Source: Paucibacter aquatile
Lineage (GTDB): Bacteria; Pseudomonadota; Gammaproteobacteria; Burkholderiales; Burkholderiaceae_C
NCBI RefSeq assembly: GCF_002885975.1
Contig: NZ_POSP01000001.1
Location: 434,001-498,000, forward strand
DNA length: 64,000 nucleotides
Direction: 5' to 3'
Shown here in pieces: positions 34,169 through 43,389 of the stretch; position 1 is the stretch's first letter, and each line of letters starts with the position of its first letter. A program made the position numbers and the translations under genes. The notes under the pieces are model-generated. The model was not told where the DNA came from, ran no database searches, and was given only the letters and a program-made list of their open reading frames with translations.

Positions 34169-34349
34169 TGATGCGAACGCCCCGCCGTGCCTCGTTCCAT
34201 CGCGCCACCCCTGCAAATGTCGCCTGAAATCAGCCGTTCTGCCTAGCCCCTGAATGCCCCCATGGGTTAGGTTCATGCCCGGCCTAAACTCAGTAAAAAC
34301 TCACAAAAACAACGGGTGGGCGGGCGAGACAAGAACGGTTGGGTCTGCC

Positions 34350-35582
34350 ATGGCAGTGAATGTGGATGTGCCCGGCGCGCCGGATGGGCGTGGCGCGCTG
34401 GACGAGGGGTCCTTGACGCAGGCCGAGGCCTTGGTGGCCGCCGAGGCTTTTGATGCCGCGCTGCAGCACACACGGGCGATGCTGGAGCGCTTGCGTGGCC
34501 GCGAAGCCGAGCCAGCGGTGGCCGAGTTGGCCCGCCGCATCTACCAGCTGCGCGGCGATTGCCTGACACGGCTGGACCGCTTCCCCGAGTTGCTGGCCGA
34601 TTGCGCGGCCCGCATGGACCTGCTCTCGGTCGACCAGGCCTCGGCGCAGCGCGCCGAGCTGATGATCAAGATGTCGTTTGCGCATGCCAATCTGGCCATG
34701 CCCGAGCAGGCCTTGCGCTCGGCCCATGTGGCCTTGCAGGACGCCCTGAACCTGGGCCAGCGCCTGCTGTCGGCCCAGGCTCTGGAGCGTCTGGCCATGG
34801 CTTACCTGTCCATGGGTGACGGCGTGGCCGCCGAGCGGTTCATGTTCGAGGCGCTGGAGCACAGCGATGCCAGCAGCCCGCCGCAAGAGCGCCTGCGCCG
34901 GGTCTCCAACACCGTGCATCTGCTGTGCACGCTGCACGATGCCTACCTCGATATGGGCCTGGCCTATCTGGGGGAATCGGTGCTGGCCCGGGCTCAGGGC
35001 TTGCCGGCCAAGGCCGAGGCGCTGCTTCCCACCGTGCCGGGGCGCTACCTGGCCTGCATGTGGCAGGCCAACCAGGCGCGCTGGCTGCGGCGCAGCGGCC
35101 AGCTGGAGCCCGCAAGGCGTTGTTTCGAGGCCTGTCTGAGCCAGGCGCAGACCGAGGGCTGGCATGCGGTCAGCCGCCCGGTGCAGCTGGAGCTGGCGCT
35201 GATGGCCGAGCAGGAGGGCGATCTGAACACCGCGCTGGGTCTGCTGCGCGCGCTGTTCGAGCCTGAGAGCCTGCGTGTGCGCGATGTGGTGGCGTTGCCC
35301 GCCTATCGCGTGCTTGAGCGGATCTGCAGGATCTTGGGCCATGGGGCCGAAGCCGAGCAAGCGGCCGAGCGCCGGCGTGCTCGACAGGCGGCGCGTCATC
35401 AGGCGGTGTTGGAGGCGGCCGCGCACAACCACCACCACGGTCAACTCATCCTGTCCACCCTGGCGGCGGCCGAGCGCCAGCGGGTCGATGCCGAAATTCA
35501 GCGCCTGCGCAGCCAGCATGCGGCTGGTGCTGTGCTCCGTATGCCGGACCAGGAAGACTGGTTCCGGTTGGACTTGCCCTGA
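34350..35582 (+). CDS. TPR-like helical repeat protein, function unknown
   Basis: A 410-residue cytosolic protein made almost wholly of alpha-helical, Ala/Leu-rich repeats in the TPR style (for example LDEGSLTQAEALVAAEAFDA, SAQALERLAMAYLSMGDGVA, PGRYLACMWQANQARWLRRS, EGDLNTALGLLRALFEPE). The C-terminal 70 residues (about 335-400) form a likely coiled coil with RRRARQAARHQAVLEAAAHN. It resembles the helical sensor part of some diguanylate cyclases in this bacterial group but has no output domain. In-frame ATGs at 34254 and 34275 could extend it; none has a clear ribosome site. Confidence 0.75.
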   Translation: MAVNVDVPGAPDGRGALDEGSLTQAEALVAAEAFDAALQHTRAMLERLRGREAEPAVAELARRIYQLRGDCLTRLDRFPELLADCAARMDLLSVDQASAQRAELMIKMSFAHANLAMPEQALRSAHVALQDALNLGQRLLSAQALERLAMAYLSMGDGVAAERFMFEALEHSDASSPPQERLRRVSNTVHLLCTLHDAYLDMGLAYLGESVLARAQGLPAKAEALLPTVPGRYLACMWQANQARWLRRSGQLEPARRCFEACLSQAQTEGWHAVSRPVQLELALMAEQEGDLNTALGLLRALFEPESLRVRDVVALPAYRVLERICRILGHGAEAEQAAERRRARQAARHQAVLEAAAHNHHHGQLILSTLAAAERQRVDAEIQRLRSQHAAGAVLRMPDQEDWFRLDLP

Positions 35583-35630
35583 CCCTGACCCTGGTTTGAA
35601 CCCGGATCGAGTTCGCCCGGGAGCCCGCGC

Positions 35631-36683
35631 TCAGGCTGCCGCTTGCGCCAGGGCCGCAGCCGGTTGGCTCAGGCCCAGCTGGCCGAACAAGTCCTTGGGG
35701 TCGGCCATCTGCGGGATCAGGCTCACGTCCTGGCCCAGGCCCAGCTCGCGGGCCAGGTCGCGCAGCAGGCGCAGCATGGAGTAGTCCTCCAGCGCAAAGC
35801 CCACCGAGTCGAAGAAGGTGATCTCCTGCTCGCTGGCGCGGCCCGTGCTCAAGCCCTTGAGCACGCGCCAGAACTCGGTCACCGGGAAATCGGCCGGCAT
35901 CTGCTGCACATCGCCTTCGATGCGCGATTGCGGTTCGAATTCGACGAAGACCGAGGCCATCTCCAGGACGCCGCGGTGCATCTCGGTCTTGCCGGGGCAG
36001 TCGCCACCGACGCCGTTGATGTGCATGCCGGGCTCGATCATCTCGGGCGTCAGGATGGTGGCATTGGTCTTGTCGGCCGTCACGGTGGTGACGATGTCGG
36101 CGCCGCGCACGGCCTCGGCCGTGCTCTTGCAGGCGATCAGGCGCAAGCCGGGCAGGGCGCTCAGATGGCGCTGCAGCTTGGCGGTGGCAGCCGGGTCGAT
36201 GTCGAACAGGCGGATTTCGTTGATGCCCAGCAGGTGGTGGAAGGCCAGGGCCTGGAACTCGCTCTGCGCGCCATTGCCGATCAAGGCCATGCTGCGGGCG
36301 TTTTTGCGGGCCAGCTGCTTGGCGGCCATCACCGAGGTGGCGGCGGTGCGGATGGCGGTGCTCAGGGTCAGCTCGCTGAGCAGCTCGGGCCGGCCGGTGG
36401 CCACATCGGCCAGCAGGCCCACGGCCATGACCGTGGGCAGGCCGGCGCGGGTGTTCTTGGGATGGCCGTTGACGTACTTGAAGCTGTAGAGGCTGGCGTC
36501 GGCAATCGGCATCAGCTCGATCACGCCATCGGGCGAGTGGCTGGCCACGCGGGCGCATTTGTCAAATTCGTTCCAGCGCAGGTAATCGGCTTCGAGATAG
36601 CCCACCATGCGCTTGAACAACTCGGCCATGCCGAGGGTTTGGGCCATTCGGGCGACGTCTTGTGTGTTCAGCAAAGTGGTCAT
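35631..36683 (-). CDS. Ornithine cyclodeaminase family protein
   Basis: A 350-residue NAD-dependent enzyme of the ornithine cyclodeaminase/mu-crystallin family, expected to turn L-ornithine into L-proline plus ammonia. KYVNGHPKNTRAGLPTVMAV is the conserved substrate-site block, SMALIGNGAQSEFQALAFH the NAD-binding G-x-G-x-x-x fold, then GGDCPGKTEMHRGVLEMASV and VEFEPQSRIEGDVQQ. A related activity (alanine or other amino acid dehydrogenase) cannot be excluded. It is divergent from an Lrp-type regulator with a palindrome between them, so amino-acid-responsive control is likely. Confidence 0.92.
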   Translation of the reverse strand: MTTLLNTQDVARMAQTLGMAELFKRMVGYLEADYLRWNEFDKCARVASHSPDGVIELMPIADASLYSFKYVNGHPKNTRAGLPTVMAVGLLADVATGRPELLSELTLSTAIRTAATSVMAAKQLARKNARSMALIGNGAQSEFQALAFHHLLGINEIRLFDIDPAATAKLQRHLSALPGLRLIACKSTAEAVRGADIVTTVTADKTNATILTPEMIEPGMHINGVGGDCPGKTEMHRGVLEMASVFVEFEPQSRIEGDVQQMPADFPVTEFWRVLKGLSTGRASEQEITFFDSVGFALEDYSMLRLLRDLARELGLGQDVSLIPQMADPKDLFGQLGLSQPAAALAQAAA

Positions 36684-36773
36684 GGGAGGTCTCCGTTGTT
36701 CTGTTGAGATGGATTCTTCCCAAGCTCGCTGCTAGCGAGAAGAGCAAGAACTGATCAAAAAGTGATGGGTTCC

Positions 36774-36807
36774 TGTCATTTCGATAGACATAATTGGCGA
36801 AATGGCA
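36774..36807. promoter_or_regulatory. Candidate Lrp operator between ornithine cyclodeaminase and lrp-like genes
   Basis: Inverted repeat TGTCATTTCG / CGAAATGGCA (9 of 10 pairs) with a 14-base AT-rich spacer. It lies in the divergent promoter region, where an Lrp-family regulator would be expected to bind. Confidence 0.5.
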
Positions 36808-36820
36808 GTTTTGGTGGGGC

Positions 36821-36898
36821 GTGAACGAGTGAACAAGTGATCGGGTGAACAAAACACCCGACGTCCTCACCGCCCCTTCACCCATTCACCCGTTCACT
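36821..36898. repeat. GTGAAC-type direct and inverted repeats
   Basis: Direct strings gtgaacgagtgaacaagtga and gggtgaac are followed by their inverse (ttcacccattcacccgttca). The pattern is the same family as the tandem repeat at 32529-32567 and could fold into a hairpin ahead of the lrp-like gene. Confidence 0.55.
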
Positions 36899-36909
36899 TC
36901 TTCTCGCCC

Positions 36910-37335
36910 ATGGACACCCTGGATCAACAACTGCTGGCGCTGCTGCGCCTCGACGCCCGCGCCACCGTGGCCACCCTGGCCGCCAAGCTCAAGGTCTCGC
37001 GCGGCACCGTGACCAACCGCATCGCCAAGCTGGAGGATGCCGGCGTCATCGTCGGCTACACGGTGCGCTTGCGGCCCGATGTCACGCCCAACGAGATTTG
37101 CGCCTGGATGAGCATCGCCGTAGAGGGCAACAAAACCCGCGAGGTGATCAGCATCCTGCTGGGCGAGCCCGGCGTGGCCGGCCTCTTCGACACCAATGGC
37201 CGCTGGGATCTGCTGGCCGAGCTGCGCGCCGCCACCCTGGCCGAGCTGGCCGATGTGCTGGAGCGGGTGCGCCTGATCAAGGGCATCGGCGCCACCGAAA
37301 CAAGCATTCATTTGCAGACCTACAAAGCGGCCTGA
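36910..37335 (+). CDS. Lrp/AsnC family transcriptional regulator
   Basis: A 141-residue regulator. Residues 1-55 form the winged helix-turn-helix (DQQLLALLRLDARATVATLA, KLKVSRGTVTNRIAKLEDAG), and the rest is the RAM ligand-binding domain with the closing GIGATETSIHLQTYK. Lrp-type proteins sense amino acids and often control the divergent neighbour; here that is the ornithine cyclodeaminase gene, so ornithine or a related amino acid is the expected signal. Confidence 0.93.
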   Translation: MDTLDQQLLALLRLDARATVATLAAKLKVSRGTVTNRIAKLEDAGVIVGYTVRLRPDVTPNEICAWMSIAVEGNKTREVISILLGEPGVAGLFDTNGRWDLLAELRAATLAELADVLERVRLIKGIGATETSIHLQTYKAA

Positions 37336-37446
37336 ATCCCGGGCGGCCATGTACATTCACAGCTGGCCCCGGGCTGTGGAGTTCGGCACTTGGGGCTCTG
37401 GGCGACACCTGGCGCCCGGCATCGGCTTGCAGCGTACAGCCTCACG

Positions 37447-39708
37447 ATGAGCGAAGACTTGTTGCCCACAGATCCCGCGCCGAGTTCCGACGTCAACCGC
37501 CAGCTCGAGCTGGCCTTGCGCGAGCGCGACATCATTCTGGGCAGCGCCGGCCTGGGCATCGTCTACGTGCGGCAGCGCGTCATCCTGCGCTGCAATGGCC
37601 GCTACGCCGAGATCTTTGGCTATGCCGATGCCAGCGAGCCGCTGGGCCGCAGCAGCGTGGAGCTCTACCCCGATGAGCCGGCCTTCAAGCAGCTGGGCGC
37701 CGAGGCCTACCCGGTGATGGCCTCGGGCCAGCGCTACAAGACCGAGCGCCTGATGCGGCGCCGCAATGGCGAGCTGTTCTGGGCCAGCATGACGGGCCGA
37801 TTGATTGCGCCCGACGACCCGGCGCAGGGTTCGATCTGGATCGTCGACGACATCACCGAGCAGCGCCAGGCCCAGGATGCCCTGGCCGCGGTGACGGCCG
37901 AGCTGCAGCTGATCCTGGAGCATTCCATGGTCGGCATCGTCTTCTTGCGCGACCGCCGTGTGACGCGTTGCAATCGCAGCTTCGAGCTCTTGTTCGGCTA
38001 CGAACCGGGCGAGCTCAACGGCAGCTCCTCGCGTCAGTGGTACCTCAGCGATGCCGATTGGGAGGCTGCCGGCCAGCGCTGCTACGAGCCCTTCAAGCAG
38101 GGCCGTGCGTTCGAAGGCGAGATGCTGCTGCGCAAGAAGGACGGCACGCCGGTGCACTGCGAGGTGCGCAGCAAGGCCATCGACGTCAGCGACCTCTCGC
38201 GCGGCTCGATCTGGATCACCATGGACATCAGCGCGCGCAAGAACGCCGAGGGTGCCCTGGTGCAGGCCAAGGACGAGCTCGAACACCTGATCAAGAAACG
38301 CACCCGCCAGTTGCAGCAGACCGTGCTGGCCATGGAGCAAAAGGTGCTGGAGCAGCAGCGCGCCGAGGCCCACATCCAGCGCCTGGCCCATTTCGACGCG
38401 CTGACCGGCCTGCCCAACCGCGTGCTGCTGGCCGAGCGCTGCCACCAGGCCATCGAGATCGCACGCCGCCATGGCGAGAGCCTGGCCCTGGTTTTTCTCG
38501 ATCTCGACCATTTCAAGAACGTCAACGACTCGCTCGGCCACCGCTTCGGCGATGAGCTGCTTAAGACTCTGGCGCGCCGCCTCAAAACCGCCGTGCGCGA
38601 GCAGGACACGGTCTCGCGCCTGGGCGGCGATGAGTTCATCCTGGTCCTGCCCGGCACCGACAACACCGGCGCCGGCCATGTGGCCGAGAAGGTCATGGAG
38701 CTGGCCGCCCAGCCCTTCCAGATCGAGCAGCACGAGCTCAATGTCACGCCCTCGATCGGCATCGCCATGTACCCCTCGGATGGCAGCGATTTCGACGCCC
38801 TGTGCCGCAGCGCCGACATCGCCATGTACCGCGCCAAGCAGGACGGCCGCAACAGCTTCCGCTTCTTCACCAGCCTGATGCAGGCCGAGGCCCGGCGTGG
38901 CCTGCAGCTGGAGAATTCATTGCGCCGCGCGCTCGAGCGCGACCAGCTCAGCCTGGTCTACCAGCCGCAGGTGTCCCTGGTCAGCGGCCAGGTGATCGGA
39001 GCCGAGGCCTTGCTGCGCTGGCGCCACCCGGAGCTGGGCGAGGTCTCGCCGGCCGAGTTCATCCCGGTGGCTGAATCGACCGGCCTGATCGTGCCGATTG
39101 GCGAGTGGGTGATGCGCACGGCTGTGCAGCAGCTCAAGGCCTGGATGGCGCAGGGCATGGCGCCGCTGGTGATGTCGGTGAATCTGTCTTCGGTGCAGTT
39201 CCGTCACAACGACCTGCCGGGTCAGATCAGCCGCATCCTCGATGAAGTCGCCCTGCCGGCCGAGCTGCTGGAGCTGGAGCTGACCGAGGGCGTGGCCATG
39301 CGCGACCCGCAGGGCGCCATCGCGGTGATGAACGATTTGCACCGCCGCGGCATCCGCCTGTCCATCGACGATTTCGGCACCGGCTACTCCTCGCTCAGCT
39401 ATCTCAAGAAGTTCCGCGTCTACAAGCTCAAGGTCGACCAGAGCTTTGTGCGCGACCTGGGCGACGACCCGGAAGACCGCGCCATCGTCAGCGCCATCAT
39501 CAGCATGGCCCACAGCCTGGGCCTGCAGACCATTGCCGAAGGGGTCGAGACCCTGGAGCAAATGCAGTTCCTGCGCAGCCAGGGCTGCAAGGAGGTGCAG
39601 GGCTATCTGTTCAGCCGGCCGCTGCGCGCCGAGGAGTTCCCGGCCTTTGTGGCTGCCGGCACCCGCGTGCTCGATGAGCACGCGGAGCTGTGGCATTACG
39701 CAATCTGA
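37447..39708 (+). CDS. PAS-PAS-GGDEF-EAL protein (cyclic di-GMP turnover)
   Basis: A 753-residue signalling protein with both making and breaking domains for cyclic di-GMP. Two PAS sensors (about 20-140 and 150-265), a coiled coil (265-312), a GGDEF domain and an EAL domain. GGDEF is intact at 393-397 and preceded by an inhibitory I-site R384-x-x-D387 at the proper 5-residue distance. The EAL motif is intact at 520-522 (GAEALLRWRHPELGEVSPAE), and later DDFGTGYSSLSYLK and KVDQSFVRDL complete the phosphodiesterase site. No signal peptide or membrane span, so a cytosolic sensor. Which activity dominates cannot be told. Confidence 0.95.
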   Translation: MSEDLLPTDPAPSSDVNRQLELALRERDIILGSAGLGIVYVRQRVILRCNGRYAEIFGYADASEPLGRSSVELYPDEPAFKQLGAEAYPVMASGQRYKTERLMRRRNGELFWASMTGRLIAPDDPAQGSIWIVDDITEQRQAQDALAAVTAELQLILEHSMVGIVFLRDRRVTRCNRSFELLFGYEPGELNGSSSRQWYLSDADWEAAGQRCYEPFKQGRAFEGEMLLRKKDGTPVHCEVRSKAIDVSDLSRGSIWITMDISARKNAEGALVQAKDELEHLIKKRTRQLQQTVLAMEQKVLEQQRAEAHIQRLAHFDALTGLPNRVLLAERCHQAIEIARRHGESLALVFLDLDHFKNVNDSLGHRFGDELLKTLARRLKTAVREQDTVSRLGGDEFILVLPGTDNTGAGHVAEKVMELAAQPFQIEQHELNVTPSIGIAMYPSDGSDFDALCRSADIAMYRAKQDGRNSFRFFTSLMQAEARRGLQLENSLRRALERDQLSLVYQPQVSLVSGQVIGAEALLRWRHPELGEVSPAEFIPVAESTGLIVPIGEWVMRTAVQQLKAWMAQGMAPLVMSVNLSSVQFRHNDLPGQISRILDEVALPAELLELELTEGVAMRDPQGAIAVMNDLHRRGIRLSIDDFGTGYSSLSYLKKFRVYKLKVDQSFVRDLGDDPEDRAIVSAIISMAHSLGLQTIAEGVETLEQMQFLRSQGCKEVQGYLFSRPLRAEEFPAFVAAGTRVLDEHAELWHYAI

Positions 39709-39720
39709 GCGGGTGCCACT

Positions 39721-42138
39721 TCAGGGCCGCGCTTCCAGCTGATGCTTGGCCGGCCCGGCCAGCAGCGGCGTGGGCCGGGCGCGCATGAAATCGGCATGGC
39801 CGGCGCCGTAGTAGGGCGAGAGCGGGTGGCCGCTCTGGCCCCCCGGCATCGACAGCAGGCCCTGGGCCTCATGGCCGGGCGCCACCACCAGGCGCTGCGA
39901 CTGGCCGTGGCGCTGCTGCATGACCTGGGGCAGATTGCCGTCGCCGTCCATGCCCTCGACCGGCATGTCCAGCCAGCGGCTCAGAGCCGGAATCGCGCGT
40001 GAGAGCACATGCTGGATGCGCGCCGGATTGGCCTCGCCCCAGGTCGCCTCGGCCAGGGGGCGGCGTTGCTTGCCGCTGCCCTGGCTCATCTCGGCCATCG
40101 CCGCGTCGATCTGGCTCAGCTCGAAGGCCTCCCAGCTGCTGAAGCCCGGCGGCAGCAGATGGGCTGGGCGCAGCTCCAGGGCCTGCACCGCGCTGTACTC
40201 GAAGTTCTTTTTCCAGCCGAGGCGGGTCTTCTCGTCGCCTTGCAGTTCGTCGCCCAAATCCTTGCCCAGCGCGGCGCGGCTCCAGGCGTCCCAGAGGGCG
40301 TCCAGGCAGCGCAGGCGCACGCTGCGCGCCAGGCGGTAGCCGGCCTGGTCGGCGGCGGCCTGACCGTTCCATTGCTGGAGCAGGCGCAGGGCCTCGGCCT
40401 GGGCGGCGGTGGGCGCGGGGCTGGCGGCCAGCCGGGACTCGGCACGGCGCGCCCAGCTCTTGATGAAGCGCGCCTCATGGTCCAGCTGGATGGCGGCCAG
40501 GCTGGCTTCGTCGTGCCGCGGCCTTTCACTCAGGCGATCACGCACCTGCTGCGCACGGGCGCCGAGGTCAAAGCCACCATCGCCGATCAGCTCGCCCCAG
40601 GCGCCGGCGGCCTGGCGGTTGTTGGCCGTCCAGAGCTGGCCCTGGCTGGGATTCTTGATCACCGGGTAGTCGGCCGGCGCCAGCCAGCCCCGGGCCGGGC
40701 TGTCCAGGCTCTGGAATCTGGCATAACGTTCACCCAGGCCGGAGCCGCTCCAGAGCCGGCCGGCCACGGTCCAGGCGATCTGGCCCTGGCGGTCGGCCAC
40801 CAGCAGGTTCTGGTGCGGCAGGCCGGCGCGCTGGGCCAGAGCGAGCACCTCGTCCACGTTGCGCGCCTGCAGGAACTGATCCAGACCCAGGTTGTAGGCC
40901 TCGCCCTGGTGCGCCGCCCAGCGCAGGGCATAACGCCGGCCTTGCAGGGTCTTGGCGATGGGGGCGCCGTCCACCACCTGCACGCGCAAGGCGCGCGCGG
41001 GCTCGCCCTTGACCTCGATGCGCTCGTTGAACACACGCAGGCGCTCGGCCGGAATTTCGGCCGGCAGCGCAATCCAGTCGAACCACTGGCCGTAGGCATT
41101 GGTGAAGCCCCAGGCCACCTGGCCGTTGCTGCCCACGATCAGGCTGGGCACGCCGGGCAGGCTCAGGCCGGCGGCGCGCAGCGCGCCCTCGCCACGGCCC
41201 AGCTGCAGCTGGGTGCGGTACCAGATGCTGGGCACCGAGAGGCTCAGGTGCATGTCATCGGCCAGGATGGCGCGGCCGTCGGCCGTGCGGCTGCCCGCCA
41301 CGGCCCAGTTGTTGCTGCCGACCGGGGCTTCATCGAGCGATGTCGCACGGGCCAGCGCTTCCGGCTTGTGGGCCGATTTCTGCAGATTGAGCAGCTCGGG
41401 GCCGGGCAGGGGCATAGGCGGCAGCTGGCTGCCGTCAAGGGCGGCATCCCAGCGGCCACCGCGCGGGTGGAGCCAGTCGAACAGCGTGTCGCCGGCCTTC
41501 TCGCGCAGCAGGGCGCGTTCAAAGCCGCCCTGGATGCCCCCGCTTTGCAGCATGGAGAACATCTCGCCAATCACCAGCAGGGAATCGACCGGCGTCCAGT
41601 CTTGCGGCTCGGCGCGCAGCAGCAGGTACTGCCAGGGCCGCACGCGCAGGGCGGCCAGGCCGGCGTTGACGCCGCTGGCATAGGCCTGCAGCAGGGCGCG
41701 ATCGGCCTCGCTCATGCCGGCCAGGCGCTCACTCAGGCGGGCGCGCAGGCGGTGCAGGCGGCGCTCCTGGTCGCGCTCCACGGCCTTGGGGCCGAACAGG
41801 GCAGCCAGCTCGCCGGCGGCCGAGCGGCGGCTCAGGTCCATCTCGAAAAAGCGCTCCTGGGCATGAACAAAACCCAGGCCGCGGGCCAGGTCCAGGCGGT
41901 TCTCGCCCTGCAGCACGGCCGTGCCCAGGCTGTCACGCGCCACGCTCAGCGGCGCGCTCAAACCGGGCAGCTGGATGCGGCCATCCAGCTGCGGCAGGCT
42001 GGCGCGCAGCAGGGCCCAGAGCGTCATGGCCAGCAGCCCGGCGATCAGCAGCAGGCCGAGCAGGCTGCGGCGCAGCCAGCGGCGCCAGCGCGGCGCGGCG
42101 GGACGGGAAGGCAGGGTCGGGGTGGCGGACAAGCTCAT
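39721..42138 (-). CDS. Penicillin acylase family (N-terminal nucleophile) hydrolase
   Basis: An 805-residue membrane-anchored or exported amidohydrolase. A basic start and one hydrophobic segment (LLGLLLIAGLLAMTLWALLR, about 26-45) direct it to the periplasm. The precursor should be cut ahead of Ser275 in APVGSNNWAVAG, making Ser the nucleophile of the beta chain; ILADDMHLSLSVPSIWY follows as in the family. The alpha chain has GLGFVHAQERFFEMDLSRR. Relatives cleave penicillins or acyl-homoserine lactones; the substrate here is unknown. The ATG at 42138 gives a normal signal-anchor; an earlier start at 42165 is possible. Confidence 0.92.
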   Translation of the reverse strand: MSLSATPTLPSRPAAPRWRRWLRRSLLGLLLIAGLLAMTLWALLRASLPQLDGRIQLPGLSAPLSVARDSLGTAVLQGENRLDLARGLGFVHAQERFFEMDLSRRSAAGELAALFGPKAVERDQERRLHRLRARLSERLAGMSEADRALLQAYASGVNAGLAALRVRPWQYLLLRAEPQDWTPVDSLLVIGEMFSMLQSGGIQGGFERALLREKAGDTLFDWLHPRGGRWDAALDGSQLPPMPLPGPELLNLQKSAHKPEALARATSLDEAPVGSNNWAVAGSRTADGRAILADDMHLSLSVPSIWYRTQLQLGRGEGALRAAGLSLPGVPSLIVGSNGQVAWGFTNAYGQWFDWIALPAEIPAERLRVFNERIEVKGEPARALRVQVVDGAPIAKTLQGRRYALRWAAHQGEAYNLGLDQFLQARNVDEVLALAQRAGLPHQNLLVADRQGQIAWTVAGRLWSGSGLGERYARFQSLDSPARGWLAPADYPVIKNPSQGQLWTANNRQAAGAWGELIGDGGFDLGARAQQVRDRLSERPRHDEASLAAIQLDHEARFIKSWARRAESRLAASPAPTAAQAEALRLLQQWNGQAAADQAGYRLARSVRLRCLDALWDAWSRAALGKDLGDELQGDEKTRLGWKKNFEYSAVQALELRPAHLLPPGFSSWEAFELSQIDAAMAEMSQGSGKQRRPLAEATWGEANPARIQHVLSRAIPALSRWLDMPVEGMDGDGNLPQVMQQRHGQSQRLVVAPGHEAQGLLSMPGGQSGHPLSPYYGAGHADFMRARPTPLLAGPAKHQLEARP

Positions 42139-42308
42139 GGTGAAAGGACAGCGTCGGTACAGCAAGAGGAGAGACGAAACGGCCCGAGCGATAAAACACC
42201 GGGTCGGGGCGCGATTGTGGCCGCGCCGGGTGAGGCCGGCCTTCGGGGTTTTGCAGGGTGTCGGGGCACACGGGCGGCGCTAGCGGGCGCCCTCCTAGAA
42301 TCCGCGCC

Positions 42309-43304
42309 ATGTCTGCGATCTCCTCCAAGTTCTCCTTCTTGTTCCTCGCGCTGCGCGCTGCGGCGCCTGCCCGTCTCGGTGCCGCCCTGCTGGTCCTGAC
42401 GCTGGCCGCCTGCTCGCATGTGCCCTTGATCGGCTCGGGCCCGGCCCCGGCGCCCAGCAGCCCCAGCACGCCGGCGCCGGCCGATCCGGTGGCGCCCGTG
42501 GTGGTGCCGGTCGTGAAGGCGCCGCCCGTGCCGCCCAAGATCGGCCTGGCCCTGGGCGGCGGCGCGGCGCGTGGCTTTGCCCACATCGGCGTGATCCAGG
42601 TGCTGGAGGAAAACGGCATCAAGGTCGATCTGGTGGCCGGCACCTCGGCCGGCAGCTTGGTGGCGGCGCTGTACGCCTCGGGCATGAGCGGGCGCGAGCT
42701 GGCCACGCTGGCCGAGACCATGGACGAAGGCGCCATCACCGACTGGGCCTTCCCGACCCGCGGCCTGATCCGCGGCGAGGCCCTGGCCAAGTATGTGCGT
42801 GACAAGACTGGAGGCAAGAACATCGAGCAGATGCGCATCCCCCTGGGCGTGGTGGCCACCGATTTGTCGGATGGCTCCGGCTCGCTGTTCCGCCGCGGCG
42901 ACACCGGCGTGGCGGTGCGGGCCTCCAGCTCGGTGCCAGCGGTGTTCCAGCCGGTGCGCATTGGCAACCGAGACTATGTCGACGGCGGCCTGGTCGCCCC
43001 GGTGCCGGTGCGCTATGCGCGCCAGATGGGGGCCGAGCTGGTGATTGCGGTGGACATCTCCTCGCCGCCGGAAGAAAAACCCGGCACTGGCGCCATCCCC
43101 ATGCTGATGCAGACTTTTTCCATCATGGGCCGCAGCATCAACAACTTCGAGCTGCGCGAGGCCGATGTGCTGGTGCGGCCCAAGCTCGATGGCGTGGGCA
43201 GCGCGGATTTTGGCGCCCGGCGCCGCTCCATCCAGGCCGGCCGCGAGGCGGCGCAGGCCGCCTTGTCGCAGTTGCGTGCGCGCATCGCTGAAAAGACCCG
43301 TTAG
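42309..43304 (+). CDS. Patatin-like phospholipase lipoprotein (RssA-like)
   Basis: A 331-residue lipoprotein: lipobox LAAC with Cys35, then a Pro-rich linker, then a patatin domain. The oxyanion loop GGGAARG (83-89), nucleophile elbow GTSAG with Ser113, and the Asp of DGG (225-227) form a complete catalytic dyad. The enzyme should cleave acyl esters of lipids at the periplasmic face. Its gene diverges from the penicillin-acylase-family gene with about 170 bases between, and stands alone. Confidence 0.93.
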   Translation: MSAISSKFSFLFLALRAAAPARLGAALLVLTLAACSHVPLIGSGPAPAPSSPSTPAPADPVAPVVVPVVKAPPVPPKIGLALGGGAARGFAHIGVIQVLEENGIKVDLVAGTSAGSLVAALYASGMSGRELATLAETMDEGAITDWAFPTRGLIRGEALAKYVRDKTGGKNIEQMRIPLGVVATDLSDGSGSLFRRGDTGVAVRASSSVPAVFQPVRIGNRDYVDGGLVAPVPVRYARQMGAELVIAVDISSPPEEKPGTGAIPMLMQTFSIMGRSINNFELREADVLVRPKLDGVGSADFGARRRSIQAGREAAQAALSQLRARIAEKTR

Positions 43305-43389
43305 GACTCAAGACAGCCCCAGGCCGGGGCGGGGCGCTCAGTCTCGGCTAGGCTAGGGGCCTCGCCTCCCGGCATCTGGTGCATCGCCC

